This document shows, one piece after another, positions 53,811-62,183 of a DNA stretch of 64,000 nt. The notes under the pieces were generated by a model. The model was not told the origin of the DNA. It saw only the letters and a list, made by a program, of their open reading frames with translations, and did no database searches. Position numbers and translations under genes: made by a program. The stretch is from NCBI RefSeq assembly GCF_000060285.1, contig NC_008555.1, forward strand, positions 1,736,001 through 1,800,000, in the 5' to 3' direction. The stretch comes from Listeria welshimeri serovar 6b str. SLCC5334 (GTDB lineage Bacteria > Bacillota > Bacilli > Lactobacillales > Listeriaceae). How positions within the stretch are numbered: the first letter of the stretch is position 1; each line of letters begins with the position of its first letter.

Positions 53811-55790
53811 TTATTTTTTGTCTGCCATAACAATTTTTGTAAATGAATTGACGCATAAGAAATAATAAGCTGTATAGCAAATAATATAAATACCTGTCCC
53901 AATCAATACTGGATATTTAATATTATCCATTAAATTAATCGAGATTCCCCACAATGCAGCCATAGAATGCGCGATTCCAAAAAATAATGGAATAACAAAA
54001 ATTGGCCAAATTTGCTTGGAAATGATTTTCCGAACTTCTTTATCCGTCACGCCTAACTTAAATAAAATTTCGAATTTCGCTTTTTCAGTGACAGCATCTG
54101 TAACGAGTTTAAAGTAAATAATACTTCCTGTTGCTAAAAAGAAAACCACGCCAATAAATATCCCGATAAATAGTAATGAACCTACTAATGTAGAAATCAT
54201 ATGGTAATTCGTATAATAAGAAGAGACATTTTCTGAGAATAAAGAAGGCTGTCCATCCACAATTGTTTGAATTTTTTTATCTAATTCTTCACTATGACTA
54301 GGGTTTGTAATATTAAACATTCCAACTAATTCTGTAGAAGTTATCTGTTTTAACTCTGCATAATAATCATCTGATACAACAAATGTTTCATACGAAATCC
54401 CAGTATTAAAAATCGAAAATTCTCGAAAATCAACCACCTTCATAGAATCTATTTTTTTATCTACTGGTTTATCCGGTTTTACTTCTAGCTTTCTTGTTAA
54501 CCACTTATCTTGAATTTCTTTTCGGGCATCATACGTGCTTTTGCCAAGTAAAACAGCCTCTCCATGGGATAATTTATATATTGGAATAAACCCAGCTTGT
54601 TGTTTAGCACCTACCCGATTATATTCTGATAAGGAGACAACGGAATGCATCAAAGTGTCCATTTTTGTTTTATATTTAGGTTTATCTTTATATTTGAATG
54701 TCACACTAACCATCTCAGCATGCATAATGTTCTTTAATTGGTGTTCTTTGTCACTTTTGATTGTATCAATAATTTGTCGTTCATTTTCAGCTGTTATATT
54801 AAGCACTTGATAACTAGAAGGATTATCTTCTGCAATATCATTAATAGTCCGCACATAAAAACTACTCATAGAGCCAATAATAGTTAAAGTTGTAGCACTC
54901 AAAACAGCAATCATCGCAATTGTTCCAGCATTTTTCCTTAATCTAAAACGAAGCGAAGTAATTCCAATAATATTAGTTCCATTATAAAAAAAGCGTTTAT
55001 GATGATAAAGTTTTCGAATCACATAAGGGGTCCCGAAACGAACCATTAACCAAGTCCCTAAAATAACTGAACATAATATCAAAAGAAGTAAATCAAAAAA
55101 ATCAAATGTAAGCCAAATAGGGGATTGTTCAATGTTTTGAGTGGCTAAATAATAACCAAAAATAATTAACATCAATCCTATTAACAAAAAAACAAGTGAT
55201 CCTTTAGCCACTTTTTCTTCTTTATCTTCATTTTTAAATAGTTGACTTAAATTATATCGAATAATGATAAAAACAGCATATAAAGAAGTAAATAACATAA
55301 TTCCAAAAAAGACAATCACAGTATCGAGTATTGCCCGATAAGAAATAATAAACTCTGCATCAATCGCTAAGCCAACAATCCAAAATAAAAGCATAGCAAA
55401 TAATTTAGAAGAGAAAATTCCTATTAAAATACCAAAAATGGTAGCAAGCATATATAACATGGCATTTTCAATAAATAAAACAAAAACAACTTGAGATTTA
55501 CGCAAACCAAGTAAGGAATACAATCCTATTTCTCGTTTTCGCCTTCTAAGAAAAAAGCTATTTGAATAAAATATAAAAAAGAAAATAAATAATATTAAAA
55601 TAATACTAGCCGCTGAAAACATGGCTGGACCGAATAATTCCCACTTTTTAAATACTTTATCTATAAGCGGATTATACGAGAGCGACACAAATGTAAAAAA
55701 CACTAACACACAAACAATAAGCGAAACAAAATAAACAATATATTGATTGAAATTTTTCCGCATATTGGTGAGCGCCACTTTAAATAACAT
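53811..55790 (-). CDS. virB: BceB-type ABC transporter permease VirB
   Basis: 659 residues from the ATG at 55790; the GGAGGTGAC ribosome site lies within the end of virA, and an upstream in-frame TTG falls inside that site. About ten membrane helices with two FtsX domains and a large extracytoplasmic domain between helices 7 and 8 (~residues 300-510), the defining trait of BceB permeases. These detect or remove cationic peptides and bacitracin-like drugs and signal to the paired kinase. Its first codons overlap the virA stop by 11 bp. Known as VirAB in Listeria, needed for nisin resistance and VirR activation. Confidence 0.93.
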   Translation of the reverse strand: MLFKVALTNMRKNFNQYIVYFVSLIVCVLVFFTFVSLSYNPLIDKVFKKWELFGPAMFSAASIILILFIFFFIFYSNSFFLRRRKREIGLYSLLGLRKSQVVFVLFIENAMLYMLATIFGILIGIFSSKLFAMLLFWIVGLAIDAEFIISYRAILDTVIVFFGIMLFTSLYAVFIIIRYNLSQLFKNEDKEEKVAKGSLVFLLIGLMLIIFGYYLATQNIEQSPIWLTFDFFDLLLLILCSVILGTWLMVRFGTPYVIRKLYHHKRFFYNGTNIIGITSLRFRLRKNAGTIAMIAVLSATTLTIIGSMSSFYVRTINDIAEDNPSSYQVLNITAENERQIIDTIKSDKEHQLKNIMHAEMVSVTFKYKDKPKYKTKMDTLMHSVVSLSEYNRVGAKQQAGFIPIYKLSHGEAVLLGKSTYDARKEIQDKWLTRKLEVKPDKPVDKKIDSMKVVDFREFSIFNTGISYETFVVSDDYYAELKQITSTELVGMFNITNPSHSEELDKKIQTIVDGQPSLFSENVSSYYTNYHMISTLVGSLLFIGIFIGVVFFLATGSIIYFKLVTDAVTEKAKFEILFKLGVTDKEVRKIISKQIWPIFVIPLFFGIAHSMAALWGISINLMDNIKYPVLIGTGIYIICYTAYYFLCVNSFTKIVMADKK

Positions 55791-56547
55791 CGTTTTCGTC
55801 ACCTCCAAGAAGTGCTAAAACATCCAACACCTTTTGGAAAAATTGTTTTCTCGTACTCGTACCACGATAGATTTCTGTAAAAATTTCTCCATCTTTAATG
55901 AACATAATCCGTTCACAATAACTGGCGGCAAATGCGTCATGCGTTACCATCATAATAGTAGAATCCCGAATCTCTTTTGCTTCTGAAAGTCCTTCTAGTA
56001 AGTTTGTGGCAGATTTAGAATCTAATGCGCCAGTTGGTTCATCCGCAAAAATTAGTGTTGGCTCGGTAATCATCGCCCGGCAAACAGCAGTCCGTTGTTT
56101 TTGTCCCCCTGAAATATCGGAAGGATACTTATTTCGTTGTTCATAAATACCAAATTGTCTAGCAATAATTTCGAAACGTTGATCAATTTCCGCTTGTTTA
56201 ACGTGCGCTAGTGCAAGCGGTAAAACAATATTATCTTTCACCGACATAGTATCTAATAAATTATAATCTTGAAAAATAAATCCTAGTTGATCTCTTCTAA
56301 ATACTGCCAATTCCTTTGCTTTCATTTTGGAAAGTAATTTTCCGCCAATTTCGATTTCGCCAGAGGTTGGTTTGTCTATGGAAGATAACACATTCAGTAA
56401 CGTTGATTTCCCTGCACCCGAAGGCCCCATAATTCCAACAAAAGAACCTTTTTGTATCTCTAAACTGATACTGCCAAGCGCAGAAAACAAGTTTCCTTTT
56501 GAGCCATATACTTTTCTAACTTTATGCGCCTTTAGCACTGTTTCCAT
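55780..56547 (-). CDS. virA: BceA-type ABC transporter ATP-binding protein VirA
   Basis: 255 residues. Walker A Gly-Pro-Ser-Gly-Ala-Gly-Lys-Ser-Thr, signature Ile-Ser-Gly-Gly-Gln-Lys-Gln-Arg, Walker B Leu-Ile-Phe-Ala-Asp-Glu-Pro-Thr-Gly and switch His in Val-Thr-His-Asp are intact, in the MacB/LolD-like subgroup. First gene of the virAB-virR-...-virS operon; ribosome site AGGAGGA. A possible -10 TAAAAT lies at about 56589-56584. No good VirR palindrome was seen here; only a weak CTTGTC/TTTAAG dyad at 56585-56600. Confidence 0.94.
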   Translation of the reverse strand: METVLKAHKVRKVYGSKGNLFSALGSISLEIQKGSFVGIMGPSGAGKSTLLNVLSSIDKPTSGEIEIGGKLLSKMKAKELAVFRRDQLGFIFQDYNLLDTMSVKDNIVLPLALAHVKQAEIDQRFEIIARQFGIYEQRNKYPSDISGGQKQRTAVCRAMITEPTLIFADEPTGALDSKSATNLLEGLSEAKEIRDSTIMMVTHDAFAASYCERIMFIKDGEIFTEIYRGTSTRKQFFQKVLDVLALLGGDENDVI

Positions 56548-56629
56548 CCTATTCCTCCTGATACGCCATTATTTGCTTATTTTACCTTAAATGAGGACAA
56601 GATACTATGGGCTATAGTTGTATTTATTT

Positions 56630-56673
56630 AAAAAATCATTCTTCTGTTTTAACGTACAGAAAAATGATTTTTT
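56630..56673 (-). terminator. Terminator before virA, after the PH-like membrane protein gene
   Basis: AAAAAATCATT-TTTCTG / CAGAA-AATGATTTTTT long stem with one mismatch and a 10-base loop; T-rich ends on both strands. Confidence 0.88.
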
Positions 56674-56674
56674 A

Positions 56675-57187
56675 TTATACTTTCTTATCAACAAAAATTT
56701 CAGTTCCAATGGTTTCATCATCCGTATATGTATCACGCATCGAATGAATTAATGCTGCTAATTCTTCTAGACTAATAGAAACATCCGCTGCAATAATATC
56801 CCAAGCTACCTCACTTCTTCCATTAATAGAAGTCATGATTTTTAAACGACCTTGTGAAAAAAGTATGATAGTCGGTTTCTTTAGTTCGGTTTCTTTAATT
56901 TCATTCCAAGGTTTGAAATCACCACGATAAGCAAGTCCTCGCTCCGTCAGCTCTACAGTTGGTGCAATATTAATAAACCGAAAAAGTGGCCGTAAAATAC
57001 AAAGACCAATAAAAACAAGCAAAATAATTTCTTCCGTCCCGTTTACCCCTTTAATATGGCTAAAAACAACATAAAGTAATAATCCTACTGCAGCCCACAA
57101 TAAACAACTCGAAAAAATTAAGCGACGATTGACTCCGAATTCTATTTTTTCCGTTTTTTTCTCTTGTTCCAGTTCTTTTTCTACCAT
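56675..57187 (-). CDS. Small membrane protein with PH-like C-terminal domain
   Basis: 170 residues. Two hydrophobic helices (~25-45 and ~52-72) are followed by a soluble ~90-residue domain (Thr-Val-Glu-Leu-Thr-Glu-Arg-Gly-Leu-Ala-Tyr-Arg-Gly, Trp-Asn-Glu-Ile-Lys-Glu-Thr) that resembles the bacterial pleckstrin-homology-type domain of small membrane proteins. Single gene with its own terminator, just upstream of the vir operon on the same strand. Function unknown. Confidence 0.7.
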   Translation of the reverse strand: MVEKELEQEKKTEKIEFGVNRRLIFSSCLLWAAVGLLLYVVFSHIKGVNGTEEIILLVFIGLCILRPLFRFINIAPTVELTERGLAYRGDFKPWNEIKETELKKPTIILFSQGRLKIMTSINGRSEVAWDIIAADVSISLEELAALIHSMRDTYTDDETIGTEIFVDKKV

Positions 57188-57394
57188 TCTTCTCCCCCAG
57201 TTCCCCGTATCTATTATTTCTATTGTACTAGAATTATAGCTTATTGGAAAGAAAGCATTCTCCAGTTTGACGTTTAGTTTGAATAATTGTATGCTAAATT
57301 ATAAATTCCGGTTGACCTTTTTGGCATTTGTGATATAATTTCTTTAATGCTTTTAAGTAGTAAAATGTGATAATTAACAAAGGAGGAGAACATC

Positions 57395-57910
57395 ATCGAT
57401 CAAGTTATTTTAATTGGCTTCATGGGAGCTGGAAAAACAACGGTTGGAAATATACTCGCAAAAATGGCTAATTTACCATATATTGATATTGACGAAGTAA
57501 TTATTAGCGAGCAAGGAATGAGTGTATCCGATATTTTTGCCAAACATGGTGAAAAAGAATTCCGACGTCTAGAACATGAAAAATTAAAAGAGTTAATGGG
57601 CACCAAAGCCGTTATAGCGACAGGCGGTGGCATTGTTCTAAATCCTGAAAATAGAAAAGTTTTGAATGATACATATCCCGTAATTTATTTAGAGACTGAT
57701 CCAAAAGTATTTATGAACCGGTTAAAAGGTGATACTACTCGCCCTCTTGTTCAACAAAAAACACCTGAAGAAATTCAAGCGATTTTCGAACCTAGAATCG
57801 CCCATTATGAAGCTTCTGCTGACTTTATTGTCAACACAGATAACCGTAATCAACAAGAAGTAGCGAAAGCAATTATAGACATGCTTGATAACGAACAAAA
57901 ACAGCGCTAA
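57395..57910 (+). CDS. aroK: Shikimate kinase with apparent non-ATG (ATC) start
   Basis: 171 residues if started at ATC 57395. The enzyme phosphorylates shikimate with ATP in aromatic amino acid synthesis. The P-loop is Gly-Phe-Met-Gly-Ala-Gly-Lys-Thr-Thr, and Ile-Asp-Ile-Asp-Glu and Ala-Thr-Gly-Gly-Gly bind shikimate. The only in-frame ATG (57422) lies inside the P-loop and would delete the first beta strand and a P-loop Gly. AAAGGAGGAG (57380-57388) instead fits a start at one of two ATC codons, 57392 or 57395, with no ATG, GTG or TTG in reach. A rare AUC start is therefore inferred; a base change or sequencing error is the alternative. Confidence 0.85.
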   Translation: MDQVILIGFMGAGKTTVGNILAKMANLPYIDIDEVIISEQGMSVSDIFAKHGEKEFRRLEHEKLKELMGTKAVIATGGGIVLNPENRKVLNDTYPVIYLETDPKVFMNRLKGDTTRPLVQQKTPEEIQAIFEPRIAHYEASADFIVNTDNRNQQEVAKAIIDMLDNEQKQR

Positions 57911-57930
57911 ATTAATAGCGCTGTTTTTCT
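57897..57930. terminator. Bidirectional terminator after aroK
   Basis: AAAAACAGCGCTA / TAGCGCTGTTTTT perfect 13-bp stem with a 6-base loop, containing the aroK stop codon; serves the converging gene too. Confidence 0.92.
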
Positions 57931-58483
57931 ATTCCGTACAATGTCTGCACCACATATCAGGCAGTACAGATGTATAATCCTTCGTAAAGGTAAGTAAATC
58001 ATAAAACATACTATCTGCATGACCAGTATCGGTTTGCTCGATTCTATTTAATTCTATTTTACGATGTAATGACTCGAGGGCTGCATCTCGAAGTGCCGGC
58101 AATACATACCCAGAAATTTTTATTTGAGCTAACGCAGCTGATACAGTGATTCGGTCGGATTCTCTCACCGCATCTCCAAACTCTGCAAGCAATTGTTTAA
58201 GACGTTCTTCTCCGTCATCTTTTGCTGGGACGTATGTGGATTTCTTCACTGTCTCCATCATATACTTGGGAAACGCGGATAAATTAAGACCTTGGTCACT
58301 TTTATCACTAAAATATTCTTCTAAACGTCGTAATACTTCAAGACCATCTTCATAGCCGAACGGGGCATATACATCTGTTTTATCTAAATAAAAACTTGCT
58401 TTAAAATGTTCCTTAAAATGCGGATGAGTAGTTTCTAAGTCTAACTTTTTCTCTGGTTGATCAATGTACATAGTAATTGCCAT
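57929..58483 (-). CDS. Conserved hypothetical protein
   Basis: 184 residues from the ATG at 58483, chosen because TGGAGG lies 8 bases ahead; an upstream in-frame ATG at 58498 overlaps that site. Soluble, mixed alpha/beta, ending in Cys-Arg-His-Cys-Thr-Glu. I do not recognise the family. It converges with aroK. Function unknown. Confidence 0.7.
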   Translation of the reverse strand: MAITMYIDQPEKKLDLETTHPHFKEHFKASFYLDKTDVYAPFGYEDGLEVLRRLEEYFSDKSDQGLNLSAFPKYMMETVKKSTYVPAKDDGEERLKQLLAEFGDAVRESDRITVSAALAQIKISGYVLPALRDAALESLHRKIELNRIEQTDTGHADSMFYDLLTFTKDYTSVLPDMWCRHCTE

Positions 58484-58819
58484 TAAAATTTCCTCCATTC
58501 ATGTGAAATCCTTTACATTCATCTTACCAAATTACTTGTTCTTTTGGAAGAAGAACAAATTATGACAAATTACCGACTCTTTTCTAAACACATTTTGCTT
58601 ATTTGGTGTTTTTTTTAACGTTCCAGATTTATTAACACGTTTTTACACACTTTTTCATTAGTGAAATGTTAAATTTTATACTTTTGACCATTTTTTGGAT
58701 TCATGGTTAAATAAAATTATGACTCGATATATGCAATCTTGTCTGTATAAATTATTAATCAACCACACACACTCGAAAACAAAAACCGCCATTTATCCCA
58801 TTATGGCGGTTTTTGCGTG
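58484..58819. other. 336-bp intergenic region with possible small + strand transcript
   Basis: No gene-length frame with a ribosome site. A + strand promoter-like pair TTGACC (58684-58689) and TTAAAT (58707-58712, 17-bp spacer) leads to the terminator at 58781-58815, which would yield an RNA of roughly 95 bases. The remaining sequence is AT-rich with a small GTTCTT/AAGAAC hairpin near 58540-58558 and nothing else I can name. Confidence 0.35.
58781..58815. terminator. Terminator after the second RNA methyltransferase
   Basis: AAAAACCGCCAT / ATGGCGGTTTTT 12-bp stem with a 10-base loop, T-runs on both strands. Confidence 0.9.
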
Positions 58820-60181
58820 TTATTTTAAGTTTAAAACAGTGACTGCTTCAATATGTGTTGTCATAGGAAACATATCTACCGGCTGCACTTTCTTCGCTTC
58901 ATAGCCGCCATCAGTCAAAATTTTCATATCGCGAGCTAATGTTCCTGGATTACATGAAACATATACTACTTTTTTTGGTTTCATTGCTAAAATTGTCTCT
59001 AGTAATTTTTCATCGCAACCTTTTCTTGGAGGATCCACGACTAATACATCTGCTGTTATTCCATTTTTGTACCAATTGGGAATCACTTCTTCCGCTTTAC
59101 CAGTTTCAAAAGTAGTATTGGTTAATTCATTTAATGCTGCATTTGCTCGGGCGTCTTGAATCGCTTGATCAACTATTTCTACCCCGTAAACATGTTTCGC
59201 TTTTTTTGCAAGACATAGTGAGATTGAACCAATTCCACAATAAGCATCAATCACTGTTTCTTCTCCAGTTAATTCTGCAGCATCTAGTGCCTGCGCATAT
59301 AAAATTTCTGTTTGAAGTGGGTTTACTTGATAAAAAGAACGCGCAGAAATGGCAAATCGAATGCCATGAATCGTATCTTCAATAATATCTTTTCCCCAAA
59401 GCGTCTTCGTACGTTCACCGAAAATCACATTTGTTTTATGAGAATTAATATTTTGTACAATAGAGGTTAATTCTAATTGTTCCGTTAAGTCACGAATAAT
59501 TTCTTCTTTAAAAGGAATTCGATCTTTATTTGTCACAAGAACAATCATTAACTGCCCCGTAGTGTGTGCAAATCGAGTCATAATATGACGAATATCGCCT
59601 TTTCCAGTTTTTTCATTATATGGTTCTGTACCATATTTTGCAAGGATTTCTCGGGTTTTTTGTACAGCGAAATCACCTTGCTCATTATGAATAAGGCAAG
59701 TCGACATATCAATAATATCATGACTTCTTTTTTGGTAAAAACCTGCTGTTAATTTACCGTTAACAAAGCCAACTGGCACTTGAGATTTATTACGATAACG
59801 CCAAGGATTTTCCATTCCAAGTGTTTTTGGTACTTCTACTTCTAGCTTACCAATACGTTTCATCGTTTCTTCAACTTGATTACGTTTAAAGGCTAACTGT
59901 CCGTCATAACTTAAGTGTTGCAAGCTACAACCCCCGCATTTTGAATAGACATCACAGGGCGGCTCTACTCGATCTGAACTAACAATTTCAATATTTTCCA
60001 TCCGAGCAAAACCGTAATTTTTATTTAATTTAATTATTTTTGCTGTTACTTTTTCGCCAGGTAAAGTGTTAGGTATAAAAAGTGGATACCCATCGATCTT
60101 ACCAACACCACTTCCATCATGTGTTAAATCTTCAATAATAAGTTCTACAGATTGGTTCTTTTTTAAAAGGGATGCTTCCAA
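58820..60181 (-). CDS. 23S rRNA (uracil-5-)-methyltransferase, RlmCD/TrmA family, second paralogue
   Basis: 453 residues, same layout as the protein encoded at 7233-8609: TRAM domain, Cys-Asp-Val-Tyr-Ser-Lys-Cys-Gly-Gly-Cys iron-sulfur cluster, SAM motif Asp-Ala-Tyr-Cys-Gly-Ile-Gly-Ser-Ile and catalytic Val-Ser-Cys-Asn-Pro-Gly-Thr-Leu-Ala. The two share much local identity, including the C-terminal Pro-Val-Asp-Met-Phe-Pro-x-Thr-x-His-x-Glu-x-Val ending. Position specificity (U747, U1939 or tRNA U54) cannot be read from sequence. It follows the membrane-anchored protein by 23 bp on the same strand. Confidence 0.88.
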   Translation of the reverse strand: MEASLLKKNQSVELIIEDLTHDGSGVGKIDGYPLFIPNTLPGEKVTAKIIKLNKNYGFARMENIEIVSSDRVEPPCDVYSKCGGCSLQHLSYDGQLAFKRNQVEETMKRIGKLEVEVPKTLGMENPWRYRNKSQVPVGFVNGKLTAGFYQKRSHDIIDMSTCLIHNEQGDFAVQKTREILAKYGTEPYNEKTGKGDIRHIMTRFAHTTGQLMIVLVTNKDRIPFKEEIIRDLTEQLELTSIVQNINSHKTNVIFGERTKTLWGKDIIEDTIHGIRFAISARSFYQVNPLQTEILYAQALDAAELTGEETVIDAYCGIGSISLCLAKKAKHVYGVEIVDQAIQDARANAALNELTNTTFETGKAEEVIPNWYKNGITADVLVVDPPRKGCDEKLLETILAMKPKKVVYVSCNPGTLARDMKILTDGGYEAKKVQPVDMFPMTTHIEAVTVLNLK

Positions 60182-60204
60182 ATTCCCTTGCCCCTCTCTT
60201 TGTT

Positions 60205-60963
60205 CTACTTAATAATATATTCGATACCAATTGGTTCTGTGATCATTTCTTCTTTTCGTTCCTTAAAAATCAGCATTGTGCTTTTTTGTAACGTAAAATC
60301 ATATACAAAAGATTTCGGATAAATAGCAACATTTTTCATTGTTGTTAATTGTTTTGTATTGTCTGTGATAGTAAGTTTTTCTGGAATATTATTTGTAAAT
60401 ATATCCGTTGCAATCTCTGCATCATCACTGGAATAAGTGGTTTTTAAATCTAAAATAATATTGTTTCCGGAAAACGCTTTTACTTTCACTGGATTTTTTT
60501 CTGTTTTAACCGTACGTTCTCCACCAGTAATTTCGTAATTGGTTAAATTATTTTGAATAGACGAAGTGGGAAAACGATATTTTGTATTTGTGACATATTC
60601 AGAAACTTTTTTAGCTTCAATCCGCAGTCGATAAGCCTTTATTCCTTTATAACGATTACTTGATGTAGCCAGTTGTTCCAAAATTTCTTTGTTTGATGTT
60701 GCTATAATTAAATCTCCATTGGTTGCGATCGTTGCCTCTGTGTTCGCAGCCGGAATGGATAGGATTATATTTTCTTGTAATGGGATTTGCATTTGATTAT
60801 TTACCCATACTTTATTACTTTCAATTAATTCTGTTTTACTTACTTCTGGCGATGGTTCTTCTGCATCTACTTGCCAAATAAAAAACAAAACTGTTGCGAC
60901 TATTGCAATGATAAGAATAACTATTATCTTTGTGAATTTCTTAAAAACAGATTCACTTGCCAT
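60205..60963 (-). CDS. Membrane-anchored hypothetical protein
   Basis: 252 residues. A short N-terminus, one hydrophobic helix (~10-30) and a long extracytoplasmic beta-rich domain with many Thr, Asn and Lys. I recognise no family. Short gaps to the dgkB and methyltransferase genes suggest a shared transcript. No lipobox. Function unknown. Confidence 0.7.
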   Translation of the reverse strand: MASESVFKKFTKIIVILIIAIVATVLFFIWQVDAEEPSPEVSKTELIESNKVWVNNQMQIPLQENIILSIPAANTEATIATNGDLIIATSNKEILEQLATSSNRYKGIKAYRLRIEAKKVSEYVTNTKYRFPTSSIQNNLTNYEITGGERTVKTEKNPVKVKAFSGNNIILDLKTTYSSDDAEIATDIFTNNIPEKLTITDNTKQLTTMKNVAIYPKSFVYDFTLQKSTMLIFKERKEEMITEPIGIEYIIK

Positions 60964-61084
60964 ATCGCCTTCACCTCATTTCTTGTCAGAATATCTATTA
61001 TACTTGTTTTAATTAAATAAGACAAATTTCTAACAAAAATTACATCTTTTTTACTATGTTTCATTTAGGACGTTTAGGCTAAAG

Positions 61085-61113
61085 AAAAAAACTACCAAAT
61101 CTGGCAGTTTTTA
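61085..61113 (-). terminator. Terminator after dgkB
   Basis: On the minus strand AAAACTGCCA / TGGTAGTTTT (G-U pair), 4-6-base loop, then T3-T7. Confidence 0.75.
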
Positions 61114-62043
61114 GCTATTTTCTTTTATGAATAAATCGGTTGCTGGGATGTCATCTACACTAGCAAAAAACTCAATATGTTGTTTCAAGTTCTGGAATTC
61201 CATCGGAGTCTCACCGCCAAGTTCTCCGTCCAGATTAATCAACATTTTATCTTTTGAATGAACTACTACTTTTTCTGATTTCACATAAATCACATTTGGT
61301 TCTTTAATATGATCTCCTCTGAGCGCTAGTGTCACTAATCGGATGAATTCTGCTAAATTAACTTTTTTCACGATAATTAATGAAAATTTCCCATCATCCA
61401 GTTTGGCATCAGGGGCGATTTTTTCAAAACCGCCAATAGAATTAGTTAAGCCCAGTAGGAAAAACATAATTTCGCCTTCAAAAACGCCTTGATCATATTC
61501 AACCTTTACTTTAGTTGGTTTTAAAGATGGGAGCATTTCAATACCTTTTAAGTAGTATGCCAGTTGACCAAGCATTGTTTTTAGACGACTAGGCACATCA
61601 TAAGTAAGTTCTGTTAGGCGTCCACCGCCACCTATATTAATAAAATAAGTATCATTTGCTTTACCTATGTCCATTGCTACGCTTTGACCTGCTGCAATTA
61701 TCTTCGTTGCTTTTATCACGTCTCTTGGAACATGTACGGCTCTGGCAAAATCATTTGTCGTCCCAGTGGGAATAATTCCTACTTTAGGGCGATATTCTTG
61801 TTCTGCAATGCCGTTAATGACTTCGTTAATAGTTCCGTCTCCACCAGCAGCTACAATTAAATCATATCTAGCCTTAACAGCTTCTTCTGCTGCGTGTTTG
61901 GCGTCATCTGGTTCTGCCGTTGTTGCGTGTGCAGATGTTACATACCCTGCCTGTTCTAATATCGAAAGGACATCTGCAAGATTCTTCTTAATAATCTCTC
62001 TTCCAGACGTAGGATTGTAAATAACTCGAGCGCGTTTTTGCAT
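61111..62043 (-). CDS. dgkB: Diacylglycerol kinase (soluble, DgkB type)
   Basis: 310 residues from the ATG at 62043, chosen because AAGGAGAGG precedes it; an in-frame TTG at 62067 overlaps that site. The lipid-kinase catalytic loop Gly-Gly-Asp-Gly-Thr-Ile-Asn-Glu-Val-Ile-Asn-Gly lies near residue 62, followed by Gly-Thr-Thr-Asn-Asp-Phe-Ala-Arg. DgkB phosphorylates diacylglycerol released during lipoteichoic acid synthesis, returning it to phospholipid synthesis. Downstream of gatB on the same strand. Confidence 0.93.
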   Translation of the reverse strand: MQKRARVIYNPTSGREIIKKNLADVLSILEQAGYVTSAHATTAEPDDAKHAAEEAVKARYDLIVAAGGDGTINEVINGIAEQEYRPKVGIIPTGTTNDFARAVHVPRDVIKATKIIAAGQSVAMDIGKANDTYFINIGGGGRLTELTYDVPSRLKTMLGQLAYYLKGIEMLPSLKPTKVKVEYDQGVFEGEIMFFLLGLTNSIGGFEKIAPDAKLDDGKFSLIIVKKVNLAEFIRLVTLALRGDHIKEPNVIYVKSEKVVVHSKDKMLINLDGELGGETPMEFQNLKQHIEFFASVDDIPATDLFIKENS

Positions 62044-62141
62044 TGTGTTCGTCCTCTCCTTACTCAAACAGCGTTGTTCAAAAGAAAAGCGCGTTTTGAC
62101 ACATGATAGTAATATTATAGCAAATTTCGTTTTAAATTCCT

Positions 62142-62179
62142 AATAAATAAAGTAGTGAAGCAAAAATGCTTCACTACTT
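62142..62179 (-). terminator. Hairpin after gatB
   Basis: AGTAGTGAAGCA / TGCTTCACTACT 12-bp perfect stem with an AAAA loop, followed on the minus strand by TTTATTTATT. A weak T-run, so possible read-through to dgkB. Confidence 0.7.
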
Positions 62180-62183
62180 ATCA

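Noticed and set aside
56585-56600. VirR box upstream of virA
   Set aside because: Only a weak CTTGTC/TTTAAG dyad is present, poorly matching the palindrome at 2654-2669.
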